From Aphrophora alni (Eukaryota > Arthropoda > Insecta > Hemiptera > Aphrophoridae): a stretch of 64,000 nucleotides of DNA. The translations under genes were made by a program, and so were the position numbers. Location of the stretch: contig OY740765.1 in the NCBI GenBank assembly GCA_963513935.1, positions 151,987,830 to 152,051,829 on the forward strand, in the 5' to 3' direction. The notes below the pieces were generated by a model. It had not been told where the DNA came from, did no database searches, and was given only the letters and a program-made list of their open reading frames with translations. Shown one piece after another: positions 51,987 through 63,720 of this stretch; position 1 is the stretch's first letter; every line of letters begins with the position of its first letter.

Positions 51987-54900
51987 TTGTTGTAATCAAT
52001 TGAATATTTGGAATGACTAATAATAATGTAAAGACATTTTTATAATGACACGGACTTGATTTTGAAAAATAATTAATAAAAAGTAGTGAAGATTCTGTTA
52101 ATAAGTAGTTTTAAATTTGAATAATGTATAGTCTATAGTTTGAAATAACAATAGTATGAGTATTAATGAATAATAATATAAGCCAAGCTAGTATGATTAA
52201 GAGTTTAGTTTTAGAAAACGTTTAAGTATTTGTTAAAGTAAAGACGCTGGATTATAGCAGTGAATAACTTTATATGTTTATAAAATAAATAATATTTAGA
52301 AAACGTGACGATAACAGATTGGTTAGATGAGAGGATCATTGGAGCTGCAAGATTCTTAGTAAATAACTCTGTATGTTTATGAAAGGAATAAATAATTATG
52401 AAACGTGACATAGATAAGATAGTTAGTTCGAAGCAAGGATTCAGAGTAACGTTGAAGAAATAATATTCAATATTAAGTAGGTAGATTCAATATTAAATAT
52501 TCAATAAAATGTGACGAGAGAGAGTTGAGATTCATTTGCAGATCGTATTGGAACCAAAAGGGTTTCATGTCTTATCAGTAGTAAACAGATAAAGAATTGC
52601 GTCTCTATATACAAAGGGGAAATTGTTTATTCCTTAGTCAGGTATAAATTCCTATGCATGACATTGAGACGAAATATAGGGTGTTACCAAAATGCTGTCT
52701 AGGAAAATAAAAAACCTTTGACGTATAATTCTAATTTAACTTGCGTTTTCGAATAAAATTTACTTAAATAAAGGATAATTGGCTTTAAATAAAGTAAACA
52801 AGAACAAAAGTAGATTACTTAAATAACTTTAATAGTATTGAAGGTAAAATTTCTAAGTAAAGGACTTAGAATAAATTTTAAAAAATAAAATTTTCTTTTT
52901 GAATTTGAATAATAACATCTAGAAAGGATTACATAAACAGAAAATCGACGATGCTAGTAATAAACTTGGTAAAAATAAACATTATTTCAACTTCGGATGA
53001 AACGATTTTAATGAAATTTTTCATGAATTTTAAAATTTTCTTCGTGTAGATGCATTTAAGGAGTACATGAACATTTTGGGAGGAGGTAGGAGTTTGTGTA
53101 GTAATAATAGAATGTTTTATTCGCAAGAATAAGGCATTCTGGGACTGCATAGAGGGTGTGTTGTGAAATAGGGATGTGTTTTGGGCTTTATCTTGAATTT
53201 AGTAGGGATATTGCATTCAACCATTGCACATTTCAACGTCACAACATATTACTTTATGTAAGAGTCTAAAGAGCAATTAGAAGTATGCACGGTATAAAGT
53301 AGACGGTTAGAAGAACCTTTGTAGGAGAAGTTAGGAAGAAAAATGCATAAAATAAACAAAAAATTCATAAAAAATCAAATAAAAAAGGAATAAATAAAAA
53401 AACAAAATAAAAATGGAACGTTGGAGGGTTTTATTAATCGACGTTCGGCAGAACTTCATCGTCAGAACAGAGGAGTATTATTTATTGCTGTTACGGCGAT
53501 GAAGTCCGGCCGAGTTTTGAAAAATAAAATAAGAAAAAACAAAATACAAAAAATAAAAACAAAAAAAAAATTGTCATACGACTTATGTAAATGAAATATA
53601 GTTAAAACTTTGACAATTTTGAGAAGTTTAAAGAACAAAGAGTTCTTATTTTGTGTTGAGAAATACAGAAATTTAGTAGAAGAAGTTTAAGAGAGAACTA
53701 GGAGTTTTTGATTATATTATAAAAATATAAAGTTTGGTAGGCGAACTGTCTTTCGAGGCAGGAAGTAGCTATGTTCGAGGAGTGATATGATCAAGGCCTA
53801 AGATATCATTTCTAGAAGGTAGTGATTTAGAGTTAATTGGAAAACTTATCAAAAAATCCAACGTAGTTGTTTAAAGTTCTGTCACATGTAATTTTGGGCA
53901 AAAAACATAAACAATGACTTATGTTTGTAAGTGTCATAAACTTTCATAGATATAGGAAAAGTTTTTTTTGAGTCTACTCTAATAAGTAAAAACAGATGTT
54001 GAGGGAAGTCGTCAAGGGACAATAGGACAATGCTTACATGGTGAAAGGAGGGGGTTTGTTTAAGAAACAAAGCCTAGAAATAAATCGGACGTGACAGGAA
54101 GGAGAGTTTCTTTTTTTTTTTTTATAAAATGAAACGAAAAGTTTTATAAAACTGTAAAAATGTTAATTAACTGATTAGAGTAGGTAATTAGATGTTAAAT
54201 TGTAAAACAATAAGTTGTATGTTTGATGTTTATAAATATTAAGAATTATTTAATAATAAAATGATAAAAAATTGTTAGTTTTAAGTGATTTATGGTTTGA
54301 AAATATGAAGAATAGTTGTGTAAAGTTTGAGAATTTATGTGAGTTTTGCCAAGACAGATAATAATAAAGTTTTTAAGTTTTTTTTTTTGATGTTAAATGA
54401 TGAGTAAAGGAGGTTAAGTTTTTGTTTTTTAAAGGAAGGAATAATAAATTAATAATGATAAGAGAGATTTTGATGAGATTTATAAATGAAATAAATAATT
54501 AATGATTTTTAATAAATAATGTTTGAATTTAAAACAATAGACGATTGTGAGAAGTTATTGATAAAGGTGTCTAAAGATTTTGATGAAATACGGTGTTAGC
54601 TGGGAAACAATGTAAATTTTAATTTTTTTTTGAGTTTTTATATACAAGTAATAGATGATTAAGAAGATTTTAATATGAAGTATTTTAAATGAGAGATTTC
54701 TTGAGTTTTTTTTTTTTATAAGAAGATGATGACTTTACCGAATTGTTGAGTAAAGTGGTATTTAAAATGAAGTTGTTCTGTTAATAAGCTTTTATAAAAA
54801 GAGTAGTTAGGTTGCATTAATGGTAAATTTTAGTTTTTAAGAGGTTTTTTGAGTACTGCGATGAAATAAAGGAAATATACGACGATTTTAATGAAATAAA

Positions 54901-56067
54901 GGAAATATACGACGATTTTAATGAAATAAAGGAAATATGCGACGATTTTAATGAAACAAGAGGAGATTTAAGGAAGTCTACGAAATACGGCGATTATTAT
55001 GATTTTTGAAGGAAGCTACGTTGAAATAAGGAGATTATTTATGAAATAATATATAGGTAAATAATAAGGAGTTTTTTTTTATGAAGACTTTTGTTTGGTG
55101 ATTAATGCAACTTTGAATTATTAAAATATGAAAGATAAGATGGAAATAATTTTAAGATAGGATACTGAGAGACAATACAATTGTAAAGAGGTAATTTTGA
55201 GATAAATAGATGAGTTTTGTAAGTAATTTTATTTTTTTTGATGATGATGATATTATATTTTTGAATTTTAGTTGAAGAAAAGAGTTTTTTTGTAATTATA
55301 AAATCAGTAGTTAATATGTTATCCCAGCGAGACAAAGAGCAATTAAGAATTTGATAAAGAATAAATAATTATTGGATTTAAACTAAAATAAATAATAATA
55401 TAAGATGATAATTGAAAAGTTTTAAGGTGAATTGAAGCAATGTTGAGTAATAAGTAAATAATTTTCGTAAAAATGTTAATTAATAATGAGAAGTTTTAAA
55501 AAATTAATTGCGTTTAGTTGAAAAATGATTTAGATTGATAGTGATAGATGGGTGTAGATTTTTATAAAAGATGTAGAAATTTCGTCTTGGCAGAAAAATA
55601 GAGTGTGGGAAAGGAAATGCTAGATGGCAGGAAAATATACAGACGGCTGTCTGGGAGATAAGCTTTGAGTGACGGGATCCTGTCAACAAAAAAATGTTGA
55701 TGGAAAGTTTCAGCCAACAAGGTTGGAAAGGAAACTGATGATGGGTTTTATTGTATAAATAGAGATAAGACTTAGCACTAATTGATTCGTATAATATTTT
55801 TTTTTTTTGCAATGAGTTAATATAACGCTAACAAATTAAAATAATGAAATAGGATTTTAGCAAATAGATTTTTTAGTTTTTATAAGAAAAAGAGAATCTT
55901 TCTTAAATTAAGTATACTAGGGATACTTATTTTCTTTCATGAGGTCCTTAGCTTCTGAAATGAAATGTCTTGAACATCCATTAATATTTTTTTTTCGATT
56001 TGAAATATATATATATAAAAGCTTTGTATTCCAATACCTGTATTGAAATACAAACCTTGTGGGGTTT
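51987..56067 (+). other. 4-kb AT-rich internal region of the LTR element without genes
   Basis: No long frame on either strand. It contains a repeated segment around 52210-52420 (two similar copies ending in tgtttatraaa and gaaacgtgac), a dyad near 53437-53514 around acttcatcg / cgatgaagt, and a 30-bp tandem repeat at 54861. It may be decayed pol replaced by unrelated DNA, or structural RNA for packaging. Confidence 0.75.
54861..54956 (+). repeat. 30-bp tandem repeat, three copies
   Basis: Unit ATGAAATAAAGGAAATATAC plus GACGATTTTA three times, then a degenerate fourth. In one frame it would read NEIKEIYDDF repeated, but the frame is not open beyond it. Confidence 0.9.
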
Positions 56068-57400
56068 TGTGACAATGTGAAAAGTCAGATTTTAAAATAG
56101 ACTCATTTAAAAGACGCGGTTAAGCCAAAGAGATAATAAATTCAAATAATAATTTAAATTTAGTAACGTCATTAATAAAAGAAAAATGGATTTTCAAGAC
56201 AACAGTATGAATTATTATGTTTAATTTTAATGTAATTTAGTTTGTTTGTTATAAAATGTAAATTATTTGTATTTTACGGCAGTGCGGTAAAATGTGTGAA
56301 CAGTAACCGGAAAGAACGCTTTCGGAAGTAAGAATTTGCCTCATGGCAACAGCAGTCTTAGTCCAGCGTTAGGAGTGACAGGTTGTGTTCAAAAAAAAAA
56401 AAAGTTGAAGTCCAGAACTTGGAGGGAAAAGATGTGTTCTGTAGAGTTGAGGAAAGAAAGGACATAGTGCGATGTAATAATTTGATATGTAGTAAAATAG
56501 AAAATGTAAAGAATTTAATCGTTGGTCGATTAAGAGTGAGAGTGTGTTAAAACTCTGTTTGAACAGTTAAATTAATTAGACGTGTTCACGCGAATAGACA
56601 ATAAACAATTAGCGTGTGTCATAGCAATGCGGTCGGAAAATGAACAGTTACAAATTGTAGAATGGACTAATGTATAAACAGATTTTCTTTTTATAAACAT
56701 TCGTGAGGTGCAAATACAACTTCGCCACGGACACAACGACGGCATTTTTAGGACGCTGCAGGAACATCATTGAATTATGTACAATGACTATGGTCTGGTA
56801 ACTAGTGTTAAATAACACATTATATTTACTCTGTTATTGTATAGAAATTTACAATGTTTAATATCTTAACTTTTATTATATAAATTTGATATATAAAGGA
56901 TAGCAATTTCTTTTTATGTAAAGAAGAAATAAATGTCTGATGACATATTTAACCTTATTAAAGGAATTTCAATTTGTTTTTAGTCATAAAATCAATTTTA
57001 GTTGCAACTTAGAGTCAATTTTAAATTCAAAGAATAAAAGATCAGTTCTCCCTCTGAGAAGATAAAAAGTAATTTAACTAAGATGATAGCTATAGTTGTT
57101 TTCATGATATATGTCTTTATAACAAATGCTAATGTATAAAAACTTATTTGTCTTTAATAAATGTTTTCTTTGTAACATTTCAGCCAAAGTGTTCTCATTT
57201 AAAACCAAAATCCACTGTAAGTACACTGTAAAAAGAACTTGCGACCCCAGAGATTTTTTTTTTTCTTTCTTTCAAATAATTAAATTCATTCTTTTTTCTA
57301 AATTGGTATGTTAAGGATACCTGGCGCCCTAGTCGAGCAATTTAATAAGATAATTATAAATAATTAAAGTAAACTTCACCAGCATTTTTAAATTATTACA
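56068..57400 (+). repeat. 3' LTR (1333 bp)
   Basis: Direct copy of the 5' LTR, starting tgtgacaatgtgaaaagtc and ending ttaaattattaca. Its last about 99 bp (from 57302) share only scattered blocks with the 5' LTR, for example tggcgccct, gtcgagcaa and attattaca. Confidence 0.93.
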
Positions 57401-57750
57401 AGTGAAGGCATATAAAATTATATGTCAAGTATTCAGTCACTTTGATCATACAAAGAACAACAGTAATAGAAGAAGATTACACCTCCATGACAGTCATTAC
57501 CACCACAGTGAAGGCATAAAATATCATATGTCAAGAAATGTCATATTTAAGTTTATAAAAAACAGTATTGTAAAAATACACCCCCAACACAGTCATTTCC
57601 AACAAAGTCAAGGCATAAATTCCATATGTCAAGAAATCAGTCTCTTTAAGCTTACAAAGAACAGTATTGTAAGATTACACTTCCATGACAGTCATTACAG
57701 AACAGTCAAGAAATAAAGTATAATACAATAAAAAATCATTCTCTTTAAGC
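57401..57750. repeat. Minisatellite of about 99-bp units, middle part
   Basis: Resumes at AGTGAAGGCAT, exactly the word interrupted at 47221. Units are marked by (A)CAAAGAACAGTATTG and CAGTCATTACCACCACAGTG. It stops at the TTAA used by the next insertion. Confidence 0.9.
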
Positions 57751-57754
57751 TTAA

Positions 57755-59001
57755 CCCTCCAAGTGCTGATTATAATAGTCCTCAGTGCTAAGCTAAGTCA
57801 ACGCTCTGCGCAAGGCTTTTATTATTACAGGAAATAATTGGCTGAAATATGACACATTATACATCAATATTTTCAGGAAAACCCATTGCACAAAATGAAA
57901 TAAAATTTAAACTTACCACTTTAAAACTGAGGTCTGGTTCAACTCATATCCGCAAAAAAAAACATTTTTTTTTCCTTTTGTCCATTTAGTGATAACGTAG
58001 GTAATAACTAAATTATGATAATACAATTTCCAATATATACAAAATGTAGCAAATTTTGTTACAAAACTAGAAATGTAACATAAGTAACACTTTATATTCT
58101 TCATAATGTCAACATCGTTGTAAACATTCATACTTACACAAACTTCAAATTCAGTAATTTCGCACACTGTGTGACACTACATCCAACTTTTGCAAATTAT
58201 TGTGCTCTATTACTGTGTCTTTAGAAAGTATTGGCATTTAATCTTTGAATATCATGTATTCACAAATGTTATTGTAAAATATGTAATATACAAAAAACAA
58301 CCAAAAAAAAAAAAAAAATGAAGAAACAAACACTACATTTATTTATTTATTCCTACATCTGAGTTACCACTTTCATCACTAGCAGTATCACTTTCACATG
58401 AATATCACTTGAATTTCCAAGTTTCACTCATTATTATATGTGTAATTCTACACTAAAAACACTACTGATACACTAAATAATCATAAAATAAATTGTATTT
58501 ACAAAAATAATATAGACAAAAACACTAAACAACAATTTACTGCCGGTACGACCCAGCAGTAAACATCAACAGTTGACAGCTGCTGCATAAAACACAGTTG
58601 TCTTTTACAGGCTTGCTAACATTGATTTTTCTTATAACCATTGATAAAATTGTGCAAAATGAATAGAGCGTCTTTTACTCAGAGTTACTATATAAAATAC
58701 ATGTAGTTTGGATAAAAGTTACCATTGCTATATCGATTTTAGCAAACCTTGTTTACAGTATAACAAACACACAGAACACAATTCTCACAAAAAATATGCC
58801 TAAGTATCAGACGTGTTTCAACGACAAGGTCGTCATCTTCAGTGATACACGAGCTACACCAATTAAACTATAACTAAGTCAATTCTCATAAGTCAAGCTC
58901 AACATTTAATATAAACCTTGTTTAATTAGATCGAGATTGCGACTTTAGCACTGTGGCAACGGCAAAATAGATCACGATCGCGACTTTTAACAGTTGGAGG
59001 G
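57755..59001. mobile_element. Non-autonomous piggyBac-like element with TTAA duplication
   Basis: Ends are CCCTCCAAGTG and, inverted, CCCTCCAACTG. TTAA stands on both sides (57751-57754, 59002-59005), the piggyBac signature. It is 1247 bp with no transposase frame. The minus strand at 58844-58811 reads CACTGAAGATGACGACC then TTGTCGTTGAAACACGTC, a hammerhead-like CUGANGA...GAAA arrangement (see findings). Confidence 0.85.
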
Positions 59002-59005
59002 TTAA

Positions 59006-59270
59006 ATAGAACAGTTTTTTTTAAAGATTACACCTCCATGACAATCATTTCCAGCAAAGTCAATCAAGAAATAAATCTCTTTAAGATTAGTAAAAACAGT
59101 ATTGTAAGAATACACTTCCATTCACTCATGTCCAGCAAAATCAAGACATAAAATATATGGCAAGAGTCTCTTTTAAGCCTACAAAACACACTATTGTAAG
59201 ATTATTCCTCCACGACAGTCATTCTCAGCAAAGTCAAGATAAAATATCATATGTCAAGTAATCAGTATCA
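59006..59270. repeat. Minisatellite of about 99-bp units, right part
   Basis: Continues the array after the piggyBac-like element (aaaacagtattgtaag at 59095, the diverged word at 59177, and the last ATGTCAAGTAATCAGT near 59250). These units are shorter and more diverged. Confidence 0.8.
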
Positions 59271-59660
59271 CTCAATTTGAAATTGTTTGTGAATATTTAA
59301 ACTGTTGACTAAGGCAGAAAATCAGCAATACTGCAATAATAATCTTAGATTCATAAATTTAAAATATTTATATTACCATTTTAACCAATATGATTTATGA
59401 AATATTAAATCCAAAAACTAAGAGAGGAGTGACAGAAATCCTGAAAAAAAACTAAACTAATTATTTCTGAATTTTGCACATAACCCATTAACATTTAAAT
59501 AATAATAAAAAATCAGTATAAAAATAATGAATTTAAAAGTAACATAACAATTTTAAATTTCATTTTATTAAAAACCAAATTAATTAAATCTCTTGTTAAA
59601 TCAATTCAGATAAATGTCAAGTTTGTGAAAATAAATTTTATAGATAAAGAACTAAATGAT
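59271..59660. other. AT-rich non-coding DNA
   Basis: Nothing recognised. Confidence 0.5.
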
Positions 59661-60560
59661 ACAGGGTGATGGTGAGTCAATTGACACATTAACAGGATCT
59701 TAAAAATTGTTTCAAATATGTAAAAAATTAACAAAACACTTTTAAATATATTGAAACATGTAATTTATTTTCTAATATGTACAAACTTATTTTTTGAACC
59801 TCACATCGAATAGATGGCCTCATTTAAAATCAGTGTATTCGTGCAAGCATTTTCTAAAGTTGTCATACACATGGCTCTGTAGATTTTCATTAAATAGCTG
59901 CAACTTCATCAACAATGGCTTCTTTGAGATCATGGGATGTCACGACATGCCTCCGATATACACAGTCTTTTAATATCCCCACAAGATGAAATAAGGAACA
60001 CTAATATCGGGTAACTTGGCAGGCCAAGAAATGTCCCCAAAATGAGAGATAACTATTCCACACAATCTGTAAACATCAGCTATACTGTTTTGTGCAGTGT
60101 AGGTTGTTGTTCAATTTGCTGAAAATGAAGGGCTTTGGGGTCAATGCCAAGCCGTTGTAAGTATCAAGAATGTTTTCCAACATGGTCACATATCATTCTG
60201 AATCAACAGTTACAATTCCCCATTTTGGTTTTGAAAGAAATATGGGCCTACAATCCCAAAAACAAAAACTCAACACTGAACTATCACTTTAGGAGACTCC
60301 AATGGCAGTCCATGCAGTTCCATAGGGTTCATTAGAAACCAGTATCACATTTCATGTTTATTGACATAGCCTGAAAGATAAAAGCAACTTTTGTTCTTTG
60401 TCTCTGTTGAGAAGTTTTTCAGCAACTTGCAACTTGTATGAATGAAAGTAAATTTCTTTTATCATTAGGCCTGTACTTTTTTGATTCACACCTATAATGT
60501 AAGAATGCTGATATACTGAGTATCAAGGACTGCGTTTAAACACTTCCCTTATTTTCTCCA
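59661..60560 (-). pseudogene. Tc1/mariner transposase pseudogene, C-terminal half
   Basis: Terminus TACAGGGTGATGGTGAGTCA at 59662. On the minus strand a decayed transposase follows: RLLQLAEKLLNRDKEQKL near 60420, FILWGY-like patches in place of FFLWGYLK (about 59980-59960), VYRRHVVTSHDLKEAIVDEV (about 59960-59900), and KMLARIH with MRPSIRCEVQK near the end. Stops and slips throughout. Confidence 0.75.
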
Positions 60561-60647
60561 ATGTTCTCAAGCATCCTGACTGTTCGTGGACTCCATGCTT
60601 ATTTCTAATACACTACCAATTTCTTCAAACTTACTCACCCAATCCAA

Positions 60648-62995
60648 CAGTGGCGGCTGGTGCTTAAAAAACTTGGTGGTTGCAAGTGTTTATAACAGAC
60701 CTCTAACATAATTTGCAAAAGTGCATATTGGATGGTTTTAGATGTCCCCTTGAACACTGTCTAGATTTCTCTTTAGAACTGCGTCTAATTAAGCACTGAA
60801 ATTAATCAACCCTTAACACTTAAGGTCAATTCATATGCACCACAAAATTGAACGCAATTTATAATAACACATAATACATATCTATTTTGTTTTACCCGTT
60901 CATTATGTGCTGCAATGATCATCCTATACACACTATTTAATTGTTCTGCTGTTTAATTGTTGTTGTCCCGAAAAAGGCTAATTGTGAGCTATGTTTTATG
61001 TGGTTAGCTGATGCTTCATGTTTTTTTTATTCTATCAGCAGTATGATTAGATCTTTAAATTCTGTCTTAACCCATGTATCTTCTCCACCAAACAATAAAA
61101 AGGGGAAACAAAATAATGCCAATTTTAATTTACAGTCACACAACCAACTGCACTTTTTGAATAAATCCGAATTAAATATTCTGTAAAAGACCTTTTTCCA
61201 GTTTGGACAATTTGGGTAAAACCAAAAAGGTCAGGTGTAGGCGTACCCATTTGTTTAATTTCACATTTTTCTTCAGTTGACAGCAAACTGAAAGGTCTTT
61301 GTAATAAATTTTAAACAGAATATATTGTCTTTACAAAACTGTCATTAACTAACATCATTAAATAGTTTAACCACATCTTAATCTTAAAACTAACAGTACT
61401 TGTATAATAATCAAACCCCTCAATAAACGCAGATAACTTTGTATAAGAACAAATAAGATTATTTATATAAGAGTTTTATTTATTACGGAACAAACAAGGT
61501 GAGAATTATTCCAATACCATTTAAAACAAATACCTAATACTAAAGTCAAAATTTCTCTGATATTTTTGTTATCGGATGAACAGTAGAGGTTGAAAATGAT
61601 CGAACCACTCAAAAAACACATGTAACCTCAAAAACAAATACAAACAGACGACTCGAGTTAATAACCGAATGAACAAAGGAGCGCTGCTGTAGTCCATTCC
61701 ATAGTCAAGTGTAAACTATGCAGTGCACTTTTCAAAAAGTCTGACACTGATAACAAATGCATTCTTACAAAGTATCACTGGAAATTGTCAAAGCGTAAAA
61801 AATCTTTTAGTGATGGAGTGCTTATTAAGAATTGTACAATCGAAATAGCAAAACAATTCAATGAAAGAAAAATTGGTGATAAATCGAAACAGTCTCAGTG
61901 TATCATCAAACAATTGCACAACATGTAGACCATATTAATCAAATATATATCCAAAAAATTGCATTACTCAATTGAAAAATGTAAATATTTTTCACTCTGC
62001 CTGGACGAAAGCACTGACCTATCAGACATCAGCCAACTCTTCAAGAGAACATCAGTGTAACAGAGAAGATGCTTGGTCTTATTCCTCTCTCTGATACAAC
62101 CAAGGGTAAGGACATTTCTGAAGGTGTAAATAAGGTGATATCAGACTATTTATAGACGATTCGATAAATGTTCCTGGACTGTCACTGATGGAGCCAGAGC
62201 TATGATAGGAACTAAAATTGGATTTACAGGACTCTAAAAACAAAACAATATAAACTGTCCTGTGATACACTGCATTGGTCACCAAGAAGCCCTATGTGGA
62301 AAGTCCTTACGTCAAATGAATGTCATGAAAGTGGTTCTTTAAATAACTAATATTATAAGAAGGGGCAATCGTCCTCTGACTCACAGAAAGTTTTTAGCCA
62401 AAGTAGATACTACATCCGGGAATTATTAGTTCACACCGATATTCGTTGGTTAAGCACCAGAAACTATTTGCAACATTTCTTCGCTCTACGCAAGGAGAAT
62501 TCCCTTTTCCTTAAAAATGAAGTGAAGTCCAACATAACAGAACTAGAATATTAAATTCTAGATGGAACATTTCTATCAGACTTTGCATATTTAACAGACC
62601 TGACATCCCACCACGAATTGAATTTAAATCTACAATGAAAGCATCAGAATATTCTCAATTTATATAGCCACCTAAAAGGATTTAATATTAAAATTAGGCT
62701 TTTCAAGTCTTCACTATAAAAACATGAGTTTTCATTTTATTCCAAGCTGTAAGAGCACTTTGAAGAATTTAACTCATATAAAATACATTGACGCAATTGC
62801 AGAAGAATTCAAAAACTGGTTTAGCGGGATAAACTTTCCAAATCTACAATTGCAAAGAGAAAGAAGTCACAAGAGGCAAAATCTTGAGAATAGAGTGGAT
62901 GAAGGAGCAGTTTGTAGTACAATTAGACAATTGCAAATATGTGAGCCAGTGCATTGTCGTGATAGAAGAGAATTTTTATTTTTGCCAAGTTAGGT
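60648..62995 (+). mobile_element. hAT element remnant (GTF2IRD2/ZBED-type), right end lost
   Basis: The left terminus CAGTGGCGGCTGGTGC at 60648 is hAT-like. It lies within 50-100 bp of the adjacent mariner remnant. A plus-strand transposase pseudogene occupies 61700-62995. I found no matching right terminus or 8-bp duplication before the next mariner remnant near 63000, so the end is probably deleted. Confidence 0.65.
61700..62995 (+). pseudogene. hAT transposase pseudogene, GTF2IRD2/ZBED-like
   Basis: Plus-strand pieces in family order: KKSDTDNKCILTKYHWKLSK; IEIAKQFNERKIGDKSKQ; YFSLCLDESTDLSDISQL (catalytic LDESTD); NVTEKMLGLIPLSDTTKG; SWTVTDGARAMIGTKIGF (VTDGAPAM-like second catalytic block); CPVIHCIGHQEALCGKSL (IHCIxHQExLC); LVHTDIRWLSTRNYLQHFF (RWLSxGxxLxRFF); LFLKNEVKSN; then IAEEFKNWFSGI. 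Several stops and slips make it dead, but order and motifs are unmistakable. Confidence 0.9.
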
Positions 62996-62999
62996 TGTT

Positions 63000-63720
63000 T
63001 TTTATCAATTCACCATGAAATGGATTCAGTAAGGAGGTATACTACTGTCCTGTGATCATTTTTCCTTTTGACAGGTAGTCAATGAAGATTATGCCATTAA
63101 AATCATAGTAAATTATGGTCATGATCCAGTTTTGGCTTCTTTGTTTGCCTAGATAAATCACTGGATCTTTCTTTTCTGAAGTATATTAAAGGATCCATGA
63201 TTCATCAACTGTTACATGTTATGTAACAAACACAGCTTCAAAATGGTCACACAATTCCATTTAGAATTATCATACCCAAATGTTCATACAGAATATTAAA
63301 AACATATTTATTTAAAATGTTGTCCAACTTAGATATCTTATGTACCTTTACTCAATGGTCATTCAACATAATATCAATATCATGGGTCTTATTATTATTA
63401 ACCTTCTCTTTGGTTGTGACTTCATTCAAATATCCTGAATGCTCAGCTTCACTCATTCTGTTACAGCCTCAACAAAAATCAGTGAACTATTCCATCCAAT
63501 GGAGCAAAGTCCCAAATAATACATTTTAGCTTTCTTCAGTTTCCTACATGTTTTTTTCCCCATACATTAAACAAAAATCTCTAACAGCACCTGAACTCAT
63601 TTTTCCTCAGTTTTCTGTTGTGGAAGAAAAAAAAAACACAAACATATCCACTTTCGAATGAAGTTAAAAATGTATAATTAACCCTGTGTGTTAACATCTT
63701 AATAAGATGGCAAATATCCA
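63000..63720 (-). pseudogene. mariner transposase pseudogene, N-terminal to central part
   Basis: Minus strand from about 63700 down: decayed N-terminal end, ILYEHLGMIILNGIV, HFEAVFV, TVDESWIL (catalytic DETW block), NWIMTIIYYDFNGIIFIDYL then SKGKMITGQ (VFWDxxGIIxIDYLxKGxTI). It ends near 63000 at the hAT remnant. It is homologous to the pieces at 23.05-23.75 and 30.64-30.99 kb. Confidence 0.82.

Larger units (their letters stand above)
48714..57400 (+). mobile_element. Complete non-autonomous (LARD-like) LTR retrotransposon, 8687 bp
   Basis: Two direct LTRs (48714-50044, 56068-57400) are bounded by TG...CA and a 4-bp target duplication agtg (48710-48713, 57401-57404), typical of the Ty3 type. 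Directly after the 5' LTR, gggcccaacaatggggcg resembles a tRNA-Lys-type primer site with changes. There is one long open frame (607 codons). No protease, reverse transcriptase, RNase H or integrase motifs were found in the other about 4 kb. The segment before the 3' LTR (cttgtggggttt) is a poor polypurine tract. It would have to move with enzymes from another element. It inserted into the right target duplication of the solo LTR. Confidence 0.9.

Noticed and set aside
57402..57716. 104-codon frame with repeated His-rich motifs
   Set aside because: It is the minisatellite read in frame; the repeat in the protein comes from the array.
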